NCBI GenBank assembly: GCA_964386005.1
Contig: CAYLSB010000008.1
Coordinates: 1-64,000 of the forward strand
DNA: 64,000 nt
Origin: FEN-1350 sp964386005
GTDB taxonomy: Bacteria > Planctomycetota > Phycisphaerae > Sedimentisphaerales > Anaerohalosphaeraceae
Direction of reading: 5' to 3'
The notes beneath the pieces were generated by a model, which did no database searches, was not told where the DNA came from, and worked only from the letters and a program-made list of their open reading frames with translations. The position numbers were made by a program, and so were the translations under genes. Below, one piece after another: positions 17,200 through 26,771 of the stretch. Numbering within the stretch: the stretch's first letter is position 1; every line of letters begins with the position of its first letter.

Positions 17200-18342
17200 A
17201 TGAAGAAAAAGAAACTGAATATCGGCCTGATCGGTTTTGGATTTATGGGCCGTACACATTCCAACGCGTACCGCAAGGTGGGGAATTTTTTCGACGTGCC
17301 TTATGAGCCGGTACTCAAGACGATCTGCGGACTCGAAGAAGACAAGGCCAGGGCATTCGCCGAGCAGTGGGGTTACGAATCCTACACCACCGACTGGCAT
17401 AAGGTCATCGACGACAAAACCATCGAGGTGGTGGATATCTGCGTGCCGAACAACATGCACGCCGAAATCGCCATCGCGGCGGCCAAGGCGGGCAAGGCGA
17501 TCCTTTGCGAAAAACCGCTTGCGCTGGATTCGGCGCAGGCCAAAACGATGGTCGATGCGGTGGAAAAGGCGGGCGTGGCGAATCTGGTTTCATTCAACTA
17601 TCGCCGGGTTCCGGCAGTCACCCTGGCCAAAAAGCTCATCGACGACGGCCGTCTCGGACGGATCTTTCACTACCGAGCCAACTTCCTGCAGGACTGGACG
17701 ATCTCCGCGAAAGTCCCGCAGGGCGGTATCGCCACGTGGCGGCTGGATGTCAAAGCCGCGGGTTCCGGCGTGACCGGCGACCTGTTGGCTCACTGCATTG
17801 ACACGGCCATGTGGCACAACGGGCCGATCAATACTGTTTGTGCAATGACGGAAACTTTTGTCAAGGAACGGTTAAACGTCGATACGGGCAAAGTCGAGCC
17901 GGTGGGCATCGACGACGCCTGCACGTTCTTCTGCAAGTTCGACAACGGATCGCTGGGCAATTTCGAATCGACGCGCTATGCCCGCGGGCACAAGGCGCTC
18001 TATACCTTTGAGATCAACGGCGAAAATGCCTCCATCGCGTGGGACCTGCATGATCTCCACCGTCTGAGCTATTTCGATCACCGCGACGAATCCATCGTTC
18101 GCGGCTGGCGATCCATCCATGTGACCGATGGCGATATGCCCTACATGGGCAAGTGGTGGGTTCCGGGCCTGCAGATCGGTTATGAGCATACGTTCGTGCA
18201 CCAGGCGGCGGACTTTCTGGAGAATCTGGCCAAGGGCAAACCCACTTCGCCGACATTCCGCGAGGCCCTGGCCACACAGCGGGTCTGCGACGCTATTCTC
18301 CAATCCGCGCGCAACAAGTCGTGGGAAAAAGTATCGCATTGA
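17200..18342 (+). CDS. Gfo/Idh/MocA family oxidoreductase
   Basis: 380 aa, no signal peptide. The dinucleotide-binding segment is LIGFGFMGRTHSNAY, the family EKP motif is CEKPLALDS, the catalytic-domain signature is GSGVTGDLLAHCID, and NYRRVPA matches the common (N)xRR(V/F)xPA segment. The length and motifs are standard. It probably oxidises or reduces a keto/hydroxy position of a sugar handled by the isomerase 37 bp upstream. Together with the cupin protein 31 bp downstream it makes a plausible catabolic operon that ends at the terminator at 19688. The ribosome site is GGAGACGATCC before ATG 17200. Confidence 0.87.
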   Translation: MKKKKLNIGLIGFGFMGRTHSNAYRKVGNFFDVPYEPVLKTICGLEEDKARAFAEQWGYESYTTDWHKVIDDKTIEVVDICVPNNMHAEIAIAAAKAGKAILCEKPLALDSAQAKTMVDAVEKAGVANLVSFNYRRVPAVTLAKKLIDDGRLGRIFHYRANFLQDWTISAKVPQGGIATWRLDVKAAGSGVTGDLLAHCIDTAMWHNGPINTVCAMTETFVKERLNVDTGKVEPVGIDDACTFFCKFDNGSLGNFESTRYARGHKALYTFEINGENASIAWDLHDLHRLSYFDHRDESIVRGWRSIHVTDGDMPYMGKWWVPGLQIGYEHTFVHQAADFLENLAKGKPTSPTFREALATQRVCDAILQSARNKSWEKVSH

Positions 18343-18373
18343 TTTATCATCCCAATCACAAAGGAAGATCACT

Positions 18374-19600
18374 ATGGCGGCATCTGCAAAGACACTGGCC
18401 GAAAGGGCTTTGAACCAAGGCAAGGGAATCGTTCGTCTCGCGCCGAACTGGGTTCCGCGTTCCTTCTGTATTCCGGGCAGGCGGATCAAGCTGCACCCGG
18501 ATGATTACTATGCGATGGGGGGCGTTCGCGGCGGGATCGACGAGCGTTGGTTCTCTTCCACAACGCCGGCCGATAACGGCCCGCTGACCAGCCTCAACGA
18601 GGGATTGAGCTTTATCGTACTGGAAGACGGATCCAAAACGGAGAAGGTACTTCTTCGCGAGGCGATCGACGCCCTGAAAGGGGAAATGATCGGCAATCGG
18701 ATTTGGAAACAGTACAAACGATGGCCGATGTATTCGAAGTTTTTCGACAACAAAGGCCCCTTGCCCCATCACATCCATCATCGGGATAAACACGCCCGGT
18801 TGACCGGCCAGCTTGGAAAACCCGAGGCGTATTATTTCCCGCCGCAGGTCAATAACTACGGCGGCGATTTCCCGTACACGTTCTTCGGCCTCAACCCCGA
18901 CGTGACCCGCAAGCAGGTCCGTCAGTGCCTGGAAGATTTCTGCAAGGGCGACAATAAGATCACGAATATCTCCCGTGCGTATCGGCTGCAGCCGGGTACC
19001 GGTTGGGATGTTCCGCCGGGCGTGCTTCACGCGCCGGGAAGTTTGTGCACCTACGAGCCGCAAAAGGCCTCGGACGTGTTTTCGATGTACCAGTCGGTGG
19101 CGGGAACGACCGTGGTGCCCAGGGAACTTCTGTGGAAAGACACGCCGAAAAAACGGATCGACGATGTGGACTGGCTGCTGGAGGTGATCGACTGGAATCT
19201 GAACGTCGATCCGGATTTCTTCAAGCACCGATTCATGGCGCCGGTTCCCGTTAATCCGATGAAAGAGATGCAAAAACAAGGTTATATCGAAAACTGGATC
19301 TGCTACAAGTCATCGGCCTTCAGCGCCAAGGAACTGACCGTGCTTCCGGGGAAAACGGTCACCATCCAAGATAGCGCCGCATACGGTTTTATCATGATGC
19401 AGGGCCACGGGAAGATGGGCGTATGGGATATCGAGACGCCGACGATGATCCGCTATGGGCAGTTGACCCATGACGAATTTTTCGTCAGCGAAGACGCGGC
19501 GAAGGCCGGGGTGAAGATCACCAATCCGAGTTCCTGCGACCCGATCGTAATGCTCAAGCATTTTGGGCCGGACAATCCGGATCTGAATCGGAACGTCTGA
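18374..19600 (+). CDS. Cupin-type sugar isomerase-like protein (phosphomannose-isomerase superfamily)
   Basis: 408 aa, ATG 18374 with AAGGAAGA upstream. A metal-binding cupin signature is visible: HHIHHRDKHAR supplies several His ligands near residue 135, a later PPGVLHAPGS supplies the last His, and a second beta-barrel-like part lies in the C-terminal third (VTIQDSAAYGFIMMQGHG). This arrangement resembles class I mannose-6-phosphate isomerases and KduI-like isomerases but I cannot assign one. Context (isomerase, Gfo/Idh, cupin in tandem) points to a sugar interconversion role. It is the last gene of the operon, 88 bp before a strong terminator. Confidence 0.65.
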   Translation: MAASAKTLAERALNQGKGIVRLAPNWVPRSFCIPGRRIKLHPDDYYAMGGVRGGIDERWFSSTTPADNGPLTSLNEGLSFIVLEDGSKTEKVLLREAIDALKGEMIGNRIWKQYKRWPMYSKFFDNKGPLPHHIHHRDKHARLTGQLGKPEAYYFPPQVNNYGGDFPYTFFGLNPDVTRKQVRQCLEDFCKGDNKITNISRAYRLQPGTGWDVPPGVLHAPGSLCTYEPQKASDVFSMYQSVAGTTVVPRELLWKDTPKKRIDDVDWLLEVIDWNLNVDPDFFKHRFMAPVPVNPMKEMQKQGYIENWICYKSSAFSAKELTVLPGKTVTIQDSAAYGFIMMQGHGKMGVWDIETPTMIRYGQLTHDEFFVSEDAAKAGVKITNPSSCDPIVMLKHFGPDNPDLNRNV

Positions 19601-19687
19601 TCAACGCATGTCGATGGTCGAGACCGTTTCGATCATTGCGGATAAGCAGCGCAAGGGATTGCCAAATCATGGTCGAGGAGCGGCCGG

Positions 19688-19720
19688 GAAACCCCCGCCT
19701 TCGGGCGGGGGTTTTCTTCT
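19688..19720 (+). terminator. Rho-independent terminator of the isomerase-oxidoreductase-cupin operon
   Basis: Perfect GC stem CCCCCGCC (19692-19699), TTCG tetraloop (19700-19703), GGCGGGGG (19704-19711), extended by flanking A/T pairs and followed by TTTTCTTCT. It lies 88 bp after the cupin stop and 64 bp before the GH2 start. Confidence 0.93.
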
Positions 19721-19783
19721 GTTGGGGATTCGAGGAGTCCATACAGCAAGAGGATCGATTCTGCGATTGAGAAAGGGGCGGAT

Positions 19784-22700
19784 ATGAAAGCGTATCGAAT
19801 CAACATGCATACCCGATTGTTGACGATGGTTTGCAGTGTCGTGCTGTCGATCATCGGTGGCTGTGCCATGACGGAACGACAGGATCCTGCATCTACGGGA
19901 GTGATGGATTTGTCGGGCCGATGGCAGGTTCGGCCGGCCTCGGAGGCCATCGCGCCGGATGCGGCATCCAAAACTCGGCCGATCCCGCTGCCGGGGTCGC
20001 TTGCACAGGCCGGATACGGCGATGATATCCGCGTGGATACGGCCTGGACGGGACAAATCGTCGATCGGTCCTGGTTTACGGAGGAGCGCTACGCTCCCTA
20101 TCGAAAAGCCGGACAGGTGAAGGTTCCCTTCTGGCTGACGCCGGTGAAACATTATGTCGGAGCGGCGTGGTACAATCGAACGTTCGACGTGCCCCAGACC
20201 TGGACGAGCAAACGGATCGTTCTGATTCTGGAACGGTGCCACTGGGAAACGACGGTGTGGGTGGATGGGCGACAGATTGGATCGCAGAATTCGTTGAGTA
20301 CGCCGCACCGGTACGATCTGGGAAATCTGACGGCGGGAAAGCACCGGCTGGATATTCGCGTGGATAACACCGTCAAGATCGACGTCGGAGTCAATGCCCA
20401 CAGCGTGTCGGATCATACGCAATCCAACTGGAACGGGATCATCGGGGCGATGGAACTTCGAACGACCGATCCGGTATGGATTGACGACATTCAGGTATAT
20501 CCGGATGTACAAAAAAAATCCGCGAAGGTCCGCGTGACTGCGGTTTCCCAGGAAGGACAACGATTTGATGGTGCTCTCGTTGTTGCCGCTAAAGCCGTCA
20601 ACGGCGGCCCTTCCCCGGAGAGAGTAACCAGAAAGGTCACCGTTTTCGGGGCGACGGTGGTCGAGATTGATTATCCGATGGGGGAGGATGTGCAATTGTG
20701 GGATGAATTCCATCCGAATCTGTATCGGATGACGGTTTCGCTGGCCGCGGGACTTTACCGAGATGAAAAATCGGTCATGTTTGGGATGCGGGAATTTTCA
20801 TCCGAGGGGACGCAATTCACCATCAACGGGCGAAAGACATATCTGCGCGGAACATTGGAGTGCGCGATCTTTCCCAGGACGGGCTATCCGCCGACGGATG
20901 TGACGGAGTGGGAACGAATCCTCAAAGCGGCCAAGGCCCACGGCCTCAACCACCTGCGGTTCCATTCGTGGTGTCCGCCGGAGGCGGCGTTCGAGGCGGC
21001 CGACAAACTTGGAGTGTATTACCATGTCGAATGCGGGGCGTGGGCGACGGTGGGTGACGGCAAACCGCAGGATGAATTTCTTCGTCGGGAGGCCGACCGG
21101 ATTCTCAAGGCCTACGGCAATCACCCGTCGTTTTGCATGATGGCCTACGGCAACGAACCCGGCGGCAAAAAGCAGAACGAATACCTCGGCGGCCTTGTGG
21201 ATTCGTGGAAGGCCAAGGACAACCGGCGGCTCTATACCAGCGCCGCGGGCTGGCCGATCCTGCCGCAGAATCAGTTCAACAGCACTCCCGAGCCGCGGAT
21301 TCAGGCATGGGGCGGCGGGTTGAACAGCCGGATCAACGCACAGGAGCCGGAAACCACTACGGATTATCGCACGATTATCGAGCGATATCGCGTGCCGACG
21401 GTCAGCCACGAGATCGGGCAGTGGTGCGTGTATCCGAATTTCGACGAGATCAAAAAATACAACGGGGTATTGAAGGCATACAATTTCGAGATATTCCGCG
21501 ATACGCTCAAGGCCGGCGGTATGCTGGATCAGGCGCAGGATTTCCTGATGGCATCGGGCAAGCTGCAGACATTGTGCTATAAGGAAGACATCGAGTCGCT
21601 CCTGCGAACGCCGGGGGCCGGCGGATTTCAATTGCTCGACCTGCATGATTTTCCCGGACAGGGAACCGCGCTGGTGGGCGTGCTGGACCCCTTCTGGGAG
21701 GAGAAGGGATACGTGAGTCCGGCCGAGTATCATCGTTTCTGTTGCGAGACAGTCCCCCTGGCGCGAATAGGTAAGCGGGTGTGGACGGGCGGTGAGACAT
21801 TCCATGCGGATGTGGAGATCGCACACTTTGGGCCAAAACCGCTGGTTCGGACATTGGTCAAGTGGAACCTTCGCGCGGAGGATAAAACAAACTACGCCTC
21901 CGGAGTCTTGGGGCCGATGGATATCGCGATCGGCAATGGGATTTCTCTCGGATCGATCGATGTTCCCTTGAAAAGCGAGGCTATGGCGCGGAAACTGACT
22001 CTGGAAGTCGCGATCGAGGGAACTGAATACGCCAATGACTGGGATGTGTGGGTGTATCCGAACCGGTGGGACATTCGCGGCGGAAAGGTCCGCGTGGCAT
22101 CGAAGCTGGATTCGCAGGCGGTCAAAGCGCTGGAAGGCGGCGAAAATATCCTGTTGATTCCCACGCCCGATACGGTGCGCGGGGATCGCTACGGCAAGGT
22201 TCAGATCGGATTCTCGAGCATCTTCTGGAACACGGCCTGGACCGGACGCCAGGCGCCGCATACGCTGGGGATTCTTTGCGATCCGAAACATCCGGCATTG
22301 GCTCAATTTCCTACCGAGTATCACAGCAACTGGCAATGGTGGTATTTGATCAGGGACTCGCAGGCGATCATGATGAACGATCTTCCGGCCAAATTACGGC
22401 CGATCGTGCAGGTGGTAGATGACTGGTTCACCAATCGTCGGCTGGGACTGGTGTTTGAGGCGAGGGTCGGCAAGGGAAAACTGATCGTCAGCGGGATCGA
22501 TCTGAACAGCGATCTGGAGAATCGGCCTGTGGCACGGCAGATGCTCAAGAGCTTGCTGGAGTACATGAATTCAACGCGGTTCCGTCCTGCCGTGTCGCTG
22601 GATGTCGGACAGGTCAAGGCCTTATTTGAACCGGCGGCGGCGATGCGGGCCCTGGGCGGTAAGATCGTCGGCTGCGACAGCGAGGCGCCGGGATATGAGG

Positions 22701-23086
22701 CCGCCAAAGCGATTGACGGTAATCCTTCGACGATCTGGCACACCCAATATGAACCGGCTCAGCCGGATTATCCGCACGAGTTGACGATCGATCTGGGCCG
22801 CAGCATTGAGATCCAGGGATTAACGTATTTGCCGAGGCAGGATATGCAAAATGGCTGGATCAGCGAGTATGAAATCTATGTGTCCGATGATTCGGTCGCG
22901 TGGGGCAATCCGATTCACCGAGGAAATCCGGCTCGGAACAACGATCGTTCGACGATTTCTTTTCGCAAACCAGCCCAAGGTCGATACGTCCGTTTTGTCG
23001 CGATCAAGGGAATCGACGGCCAGAAATTTGCCTCAATCGCGGAACTCGACATTGTTCCGTCGGAAAACCCGGATATCGAACAATAG
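19784..23086 (+). CDS. Glycoside hydrolase family 2 lipoprotein with C-terminal F5/8C (discoidin) domain
   Basis: 1100 aa. A lipoprotein signal (basic start, hydrophobic core, lipobox IIGGC) predicts membrane anchoring in the periplasm or outer membrane. The N-terminal GH2 sugar-binding and Ig-like domains are followed by a TIM barrel: KTYLRGTLECAIF, LNHLRFHSWCPPEAAFEAAD, the general acid/base in MMAYGNEPGG and the probable nucleophile Glu in TVSHEIGQ. Residues about 965-1095 form a discoidin carbohydrate-binding domain (AIDGNPSTIWHT, ELTIDLGRS, GRYVRFVAIKG). Substrate specificity (galactoside, mannoside or glucuronide) cannot be set. The GH39-like gene follows 22 bp later, apparently one operon for oligosaccharide breakdown. 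Confidence 0.88.
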   Translation: MKAYRINMHTRLLTMVCSVVLSIIGGCAMTERQDPASTGVMDLSGRWQVRPASEAIAPDAASKTRPIPLPGSLAQAGYGDDIRVDTAWTGQIVDRSWFTEERYAPYRKAGQVKVPFWLTPVKHYVGAAWYNRTFDVPQTWTSKRIVLILERCHWETTVWVDGRQIGSQNSLSTPHRYDLGNLTAGKHRLDIRVDNTVKIDVGVNAHSVSDHTQSNWNGIIGAMELRTTDPVWIDDIQVYPDVQKKSAKVRVTAVSQEGQRFDGALVVAAKAVNGGPSPERVTRKVTVFGATVVEIDYPMGEDVQLWDEFHPNLYRMTVSLAAGLYRDEKSVMFGMREFSSEGTQFTINGRKTYLRGTLECAIFPRTGYPPTDVTEWERILKAAKAHGLNHLRFHSWCPPEAAFEAADKLGVYYHVECGAWATVGDGKPQDEFLRREADRILKAYGNHPSFCMMAYGNEPGGKKQNEYLGGLVDSWKAKDNRRLYTSAAGWPILPQNQFNSTPEPRIQAWGGGLNSRINAQEPETTTDYRTIIERYRVPTVSHEIGQWCVYPNFDEIKKYNGVLKAYNFEIFRDTLKAGGMLDQAQDFLMASGKLQTLCYKEDIESLLRTPGAGGFQLLDLHDFPGQGTALVGVLDPFWEEKGYVSPAEYHRFCCETVPLARIGKRVWTGGETFHADVEIAHFGPKPLVRTLVKWNLRAEDKTNYASGVLGPMDIAIGNGISLGSIDVPLKSEAMARKLTLEVAIEGTEYANDWDVWVYPNRWDIRGGKVRVASKLDSQAVKALEGGENILLIPTPDTVRGDRYGKVQIGFSSIFWNTAWTGRQAPHTLGILCDPKHPALAQFPTEYHSNWQWWYLIRDSQAIMMNDLPAKLRPIVQVVDDWFTNRRLGLVFEARVGKGKLIVSGIDLNSDLENRPVARQMLKSLLEYMNSTRFRPAVSLDVGQVKALFEPAAAMRALGGKIVGCDSEAPGYEAAKAIDGNPSTIWHTQYEPAQPDYPHELTIDLGRSIEIQGLTYLPRQDMQNGWISEYEIYVSDDSVAWGNPIHRGNPARNNDRSTISFRKPAQGRYVRFVAIKGIDGQKFASIAELDIVPSENPDIEQ

Positions 23087-23108
23087 CCAATTCCCTGTGG
23101 AGGATACG

Positions 23109-25139
23109 ATGATGACGCGCCGATGGGAGACCATTCTATACGGTTTATTATTGTTTGTCTGTCTGGATGTTTCTGCGATTCCGGCGACAACCGATCCCGA
23201 AGAGAAACTTCCAAAGATCGAACGCCGAATTCCGGCGCCGCTGCCGGATCATCCCGGAAATATTTATCTCGAAGGCGAATCGGTATCCGTACGATTGGGC
23301 GAGGACATTCCTCAAACGGCGATGAGCTGGATTCTCTATGATGATCAGCATCAGAAAGTCAAAAACGGCGATGTCTTTTATGCGGGCTATCGCGTTGCGT
23401 CGATCTCGATTGGACAATTGCCGATCGGGTGGTATCGGATGGAATTTTCCGATACAGACGGCAAGCCTGTTGGCTGGACGACGGCGGCGGTCCTGAAACG
23501 ACTGGAGGCGCCGACGCCGCTGGATTCGCCGATCTGTATCGATACGGCGATGGCATGGTTTGCCCGGAACAATGAAGTCGAACAGACCGTCCATGCCAAT
23601 CTTGCAACCCTGGCGGGGGCTAACTGGATCCGTGACCGGATCACCTGGAAAGAAATGCAACCGCAGCGCGGGCAGACCACCGATGAGCGGACCACATACG
23701 ATCTGGCCGCCGATATTCAGGCCAACGCCGGATTGCGGGTTTTACAGGTTTTCCACCACACGGCCGATTGGGCTGTGGATACGACTCTGGATGGACCCAA
23801 CGCGGGGAAACATTTTCCACGCGACTTGCGGGATATGTACAATCTCGGTAAGGCCATGGCGAAACGATTTCACGGTAAAGTCCACGCATGGGAGCCATGG
23901 AACGAGGCCAACATCGAACAGTTCGGCGGGCAGACCGTCGATGAAATGTGCTCTCTCCAAAAGGCCGCCTATCTGGGCTTCAAGGCGGGCGATCCGGATG
24001 TGATCGTCGGATGGAATGTCTATACGACGCTTCCGACGATGCAGCATACGCAGGGACTGATTGACAACGGGTCTTTTCAATATTACGATACCTACAATAT
24101 CCACACATACGAATGGCATCACGATTACCACCGTTTTTGGGAACCGGCGCGGCAAGCCGCTGGCGGCAAACCGATGTGGGTGACCGAGGCCGATCGAGGT
24201 CTTCCGTTTGAAACTCCACGGCCGTGGTACGAGCAATCGCAGGAAAACGAAATGCACAAGGCCCGTTATATCGCGCAGGCCTACGCGAGTAGCTTGTCGG
24301 CGGGATGTACGCGGCATTTTCATTTTATCCTCGGCAATTATGCCGAAGAATCGAACCATTGCCAGTTCGGCCTGCTGCGAAAAGACTTTACCCCGCGGCC
24401 TGCGTATGTCGCGTTTGTCGCAGTCGGGCGATTGTTGGCGGGAGCCCGATTTCTGACGATCTGGAAAAAACCGGAACAGCCGGATGTGCAGGCGTATGTA
24501 TTCGACGCATGGCCGGATGGCCGAAATCGTGAGGTGATTGTGCTCTGGGCGGAAAAGCCGGTTGACTGGAAGGATCGCAACAAGACCACCGCGGCGTGGC
24601 CGCTTCCGGCGGAACTGAAAATCGAGCAGATCTATGATTTTCTCGGCCGGCCGATCGAACGGCCCCGGCAGATCGGCGGTTCGGCGATATTCGTCGTGTG
24701 TGAACCGAAAGCATTCATACCGGAGGCGTGGAACAAGCCCATTTTGCCGCGGCCGCTGGACCAACCAGCCTGCCCGGTGGTATTGCAGGTACAGTTGCCG
24801 CGAAATCTGCGCGTGAGAATTTCGCCGATCGAGTGGTCGCAGGGATTCGAGTATCAGATTCCTGTAAAAGAGAAAACGCCGCTTACCTTGTATGCGTATA
24901 ACTTTTCAGATTCACCGGCCGCGGGAACCGTCGAGGTGACGAATCTTCCATCGGATTGGACGGTGGAACCGAAGTCGTGGCCGATCCAAATCGAGCCAAT
25001 GGGACGTTATCGATTTGAGGCCGATCTCCTCATTCCATCGAAACTCTTCGGCAAACCTCCGGCCGGGTCAGTACAGTTGAAAGGACAATTTGGCGACAAG
25101 GGGCAATGTTCGCTGGCGTTTGCCGTTCAGGGCAAGTAG
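23109..25139 (+). CDS. Exported GH39-like (clan GH-A) glycoside hydrolase
   Basis: 676 aa. ATG 23109 is fixed by GGAGG at 23099-23103. A signal peptide is present (TILYGLLLFVCLDVSAIPA). An N-terminal beta domain precedes a TIM barrel: NWIRDRITWKEMQP, LQVFHHTADW, the acid/base in AWEPWNEANIE and a probable nucleophile Glu in MWVTEADRG. These fit clan GH-A, nearest to GH39-type xylosidase/iduronidase enzymes in my reading. The C-terminal 120 residues look like a beta-sandwich (TVEVTNLPSDWTVEP). It acts outside the cytoplasm, beside the GH2 lipoprotein. Its 3' end is only 10 bp from the convergent alcohol dehydrogenase gene. Confidence 0.78.
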   Translation: MMTRRWETILYGLLLFVCLDVSAIPATTDPEEKLPKIERRIPAPLPDHPGNIYLEGESVSVRLGEDIPQTAMSWILYDDQHQKVKNGDVFYAGYRVASISIGQLPIGWYRMEFSDTDGKPVGWTTAAVLKRLEAPTPLDSPICIDTAMAWFARNNEVEQTVHANLATLAGANWIRDRITWKEMQPQRGQTTDERTTYDLAADIQANAGLRVLQVFHHTADWAVDTTLDGPNAGKHFPRDLRDMYNLGKAMAKRFHGKVHAWEPWNEANIEQFGGQTVDEMCSLQKAAYLGFKAGDPDVIVGWNVYTTLPTMQHTQGLIDNGSFQYYDTYNIHTYEWHHDYHRFWEPARQAAGGKPMWVTEADRGLPFETPRPWYEQSQENEMHKARYIAQAYASSLSAGCTRHFHFILGNYAEESNHCQFGLLRKDFTPRPAYVAFVAVGRLLAGARFLTIWKKPEQPDVQAYVFDAWPDGRNREVIVLWAEKPVDWKDRNKTTAAWPLPAELKIEQIYDFLGRPIERPRQIGGSAIFVVCEPKAFIPEAWNKPILPRPLDQPACPVVLQVQLPRNLRVRISPIEWSQGFEYQIPVKEKTPLTLYAYNFSDSPAAGTVEVTNLPSDWTVEPKSWPIQIEPMGRYRFEADLLIPSKLFGKPPAGSVQLKGQFGDKGQCSLAFAVQGK

Positions 25140-25149
25140 TCGGAACGGT

Positions 25150-26304
25150 TCAGAGAGACTGACGAAGGATATTCATCAATACGTCGTTGGACAGAACCGC
25201 GGGATTGGTCTTCATGCTGCTGGCGTTTTGAGCGGCCTGAATAATTTCTGATAATGTAGATTCATTCAGGCCATATTCTGACAAACGAGGTATCGAAAGA
25301 GTATCGCACAACTCGCCGAACCAATCGATCAGCGCATCGCATCGAGCATCGGGGTCGCCCATCAACATCCCGGCCGCTTGATCGTATCGGGTCAAAACGG
25401 CTCCGGCACCGGATTGTTCTCCGAGGGCATGGATATTGGCGCGGCACACGAACGGCAACAGACGTGCGCAAATTACACCGTGAGGAGCATGGATTGTTCC
25501 ACCGAGCGGGCCGGCAAGACCATGGACGGCGCCCAGGCCGGCATTGGCCAGAGCTATTCCGCTGAATAAGGCCGCCAGGGATAAATCTTCACGGGCGAAA
25601 AGATCCCGCGGATTGCGACAAGCCCGCATCATCGAACGGCCGCAACGATGCAGACCTTCCCGGCAGACGGCATCCGTCATCGGATTGGCACGTTTACAGA
25701 CAAAGGCCTCCAGGAGTTGAGTCATCGCGTCCATTCCGGTCGAAGCGGTGATTTCCGGAGGCAGCGAGACAGTTAATTGCGGATCGATCAAAGCCACGCG
25801 GGGAAGCATCAGAGGACTTCGCATACTGACCTTGACCTTGCGGTCGGGAACTCCAAGGACGCTGTTGCGGGTAACCTCGGATCCGGTTCCGGCGGTGGTC
25901 GGCACGGCGATACAGGGCGCGGAAGGAATGGCGATGGATTTTCCGGCGCCGACGATTTCGAGGTAATCTTCGATTTCGCCGGGATTGGTCAGCATAGCGG
26001 CGACGGCCTTGGCGGAATCAAGGACGCTGCCTCCGCCGATACCGACGACGACATCGCAGCGATTGTCCCTGGCGACACGGACGGCTTGTTGAACGACGGC
26101 CACAGTCGGTTCGCCATGGACTTCAAAACGGAAAATTGCGGTACAGGCGTTTCGGATTACGTCGATGAGGGTCTCACTGCGATTCGTCCCGGCGCCGGTC
26201 ATCACAAATGCATGACATCCATACGACGCGACAATCCCCGGCAGTTCCGTTGCCGCGCCAAGGCCAAAAATGATCCGGTCGGCTGTGGCGAATTCGAATC
26301 GCAT
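25150..26304 (-). CDS. Iron-containing alcohol dehydrogenase family protein
   Basis: 384 aa. The NAD-binding hallmark GIGGGSVLDSAKA and the neighbouring VPTTAGTGSEVTRNSV are clear. Metal ligands are likely Asp in GMDAMTQLLEAF and histidines in AVHGLAGPLGGTIHAPHG, the class III ADH arrangement. The family reduces aldehydes or oxidises alcohols, lactaldehyde or glycerol; the substrate is not predictable. The start is 3 bp after the stop of the small monooxygenase-fold gene, so the two are translationally coupled. They form a separate unit from the hydrogenase operon, which ends at the terminator at 26701. Confidence 0.9.
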   Translation of the reverse strand: MRFEFATADRIIFGLGAATELPGIVASYGCHAFVMTGAGTNRSETLIDVIRNACTAIFRFEVHGEPTVAVVQQAVRVARDNRCDVVVGIGGGSVLDSAKAVAAMLTNPGEIEDYLEIVGAGKSIAIPSAPCIAVPTTAGTGSEVTRNSVLGVPDRKVKVSMRSPLMLPRVALIDPQLTVSLPPEITASTGMDAMTQLLEAFVCKRANPMTDAVCREGLHRCGRSMMRACRNPRDLFAREDLSLAALFSGIALANAGLGAVHGLAGPLGGTIHAPHGVICARLLPFVCRANIHALGEQSGAGAVLTRYDQAAGMLMGDPDARCDALIDWFGELCDTLSIPRLSEYGLNESTLSEIIQAAQNASSMKTNPAVLSNDVLMNILRQSL

Positions 26305-26307
26305 GGA

Positions 26308-26637
26308 TTACTCGCAGGAAGGTTTGGGCATATCCCAGAGTCGGTCTCCGGGAAACAGGTTTTCGTATTGGATGCCGGTTCTCGGTGCGTCCATCATATC
26401 GGCGACGGTATCGCGCCATCGAAGATAATGCGGCGTTTCCTTGTGGCGAGCGGGGGCATCCTCGGTCCGATAGGCCTCAACAAGAACGAACCGGGTCGGG
26501 TCGTCCTTCTGCTGGACGACATCGAACCGGGCGATGCCCGGTTCGCAGACACTGTGTCGCGCGTTTGCCAGCGTGGCGGCGATGAAGTCATTGATACGAT
26601 CCGATTTAACCTGTACGAATACGTGAACGATCAGCAT
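26308..26637 (-). CDS. Small antibiotic-biosynthesis-monooxygenase (ABM/LsrG-like) fold protein
   Basis: 109 aa from ATG 26637 (GGGAG 9 nt upstream; the ATG at 26646 abuts the ribosome site and is less likely). The ferredoxin-like ABM pattern is visible: IVHVFVQVKSDRINDFI, EPGIARFDVVQQKDDPTRFVLVEAY, and HKETPHYLRWRDTVADMM. This is typical of dimeric ABM-fold proteins that act as cofactor-free monooxygenases or as isomerases on quinones or quorum signals. It is coupled to the alcohol dehydrogenase downstream, so it may act on the same small metabolite. The precise reaction is unknown. Confidence 0.75.
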   Translation of the reverse strand: MLIVHVFVQVKSDRINDFIAATLANARHSVCEPGIARFDVVQQKDDPTRFVLVEAYRTEDAPARHKETPHYLRWRDTVADMMDAPRTGIQYENLFPGDRLWDMPKPSCE

Positions 26638-26700
26638 GATAGTCATCTCCCAACTTACCCGCTCTCAATGTTCCGCCGGGCCCCAACTCAGACAAGCCAC

Positions 26701-26749
26701 AAAAAAAGTCCGCCCCGACGGGTTGGCAGAGGCCGTCGGCGACAGACTT
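26701..26749 (-). terminator. Rho-independent terminator of the hox operon
   Basis: On the minus strand, arm AAGTCTGTCGCCGACGG (26749-26733) pairs with CCGTCGGGGCGGACTT (26721-26706), with one bulge and one mismatch, followed by a T-run to 26701. It lies 23 bp after the response-regulator stop and separates the hydrogenase operon from the ABM-alcohol dehydrogenase pair. Confidence 0.85.
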
Positions 26750-26771
26750 GAAGTTCGCGCACCGAATCCGT

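Noticed and set aside
20798..22336. 512-codon minus-strand open frame inside the GH2 gene
   Set aside because: Antisense to GH2 catalytic motifs; His/Arg-rich composition typical of a shadow frame in GC-rich DNA.
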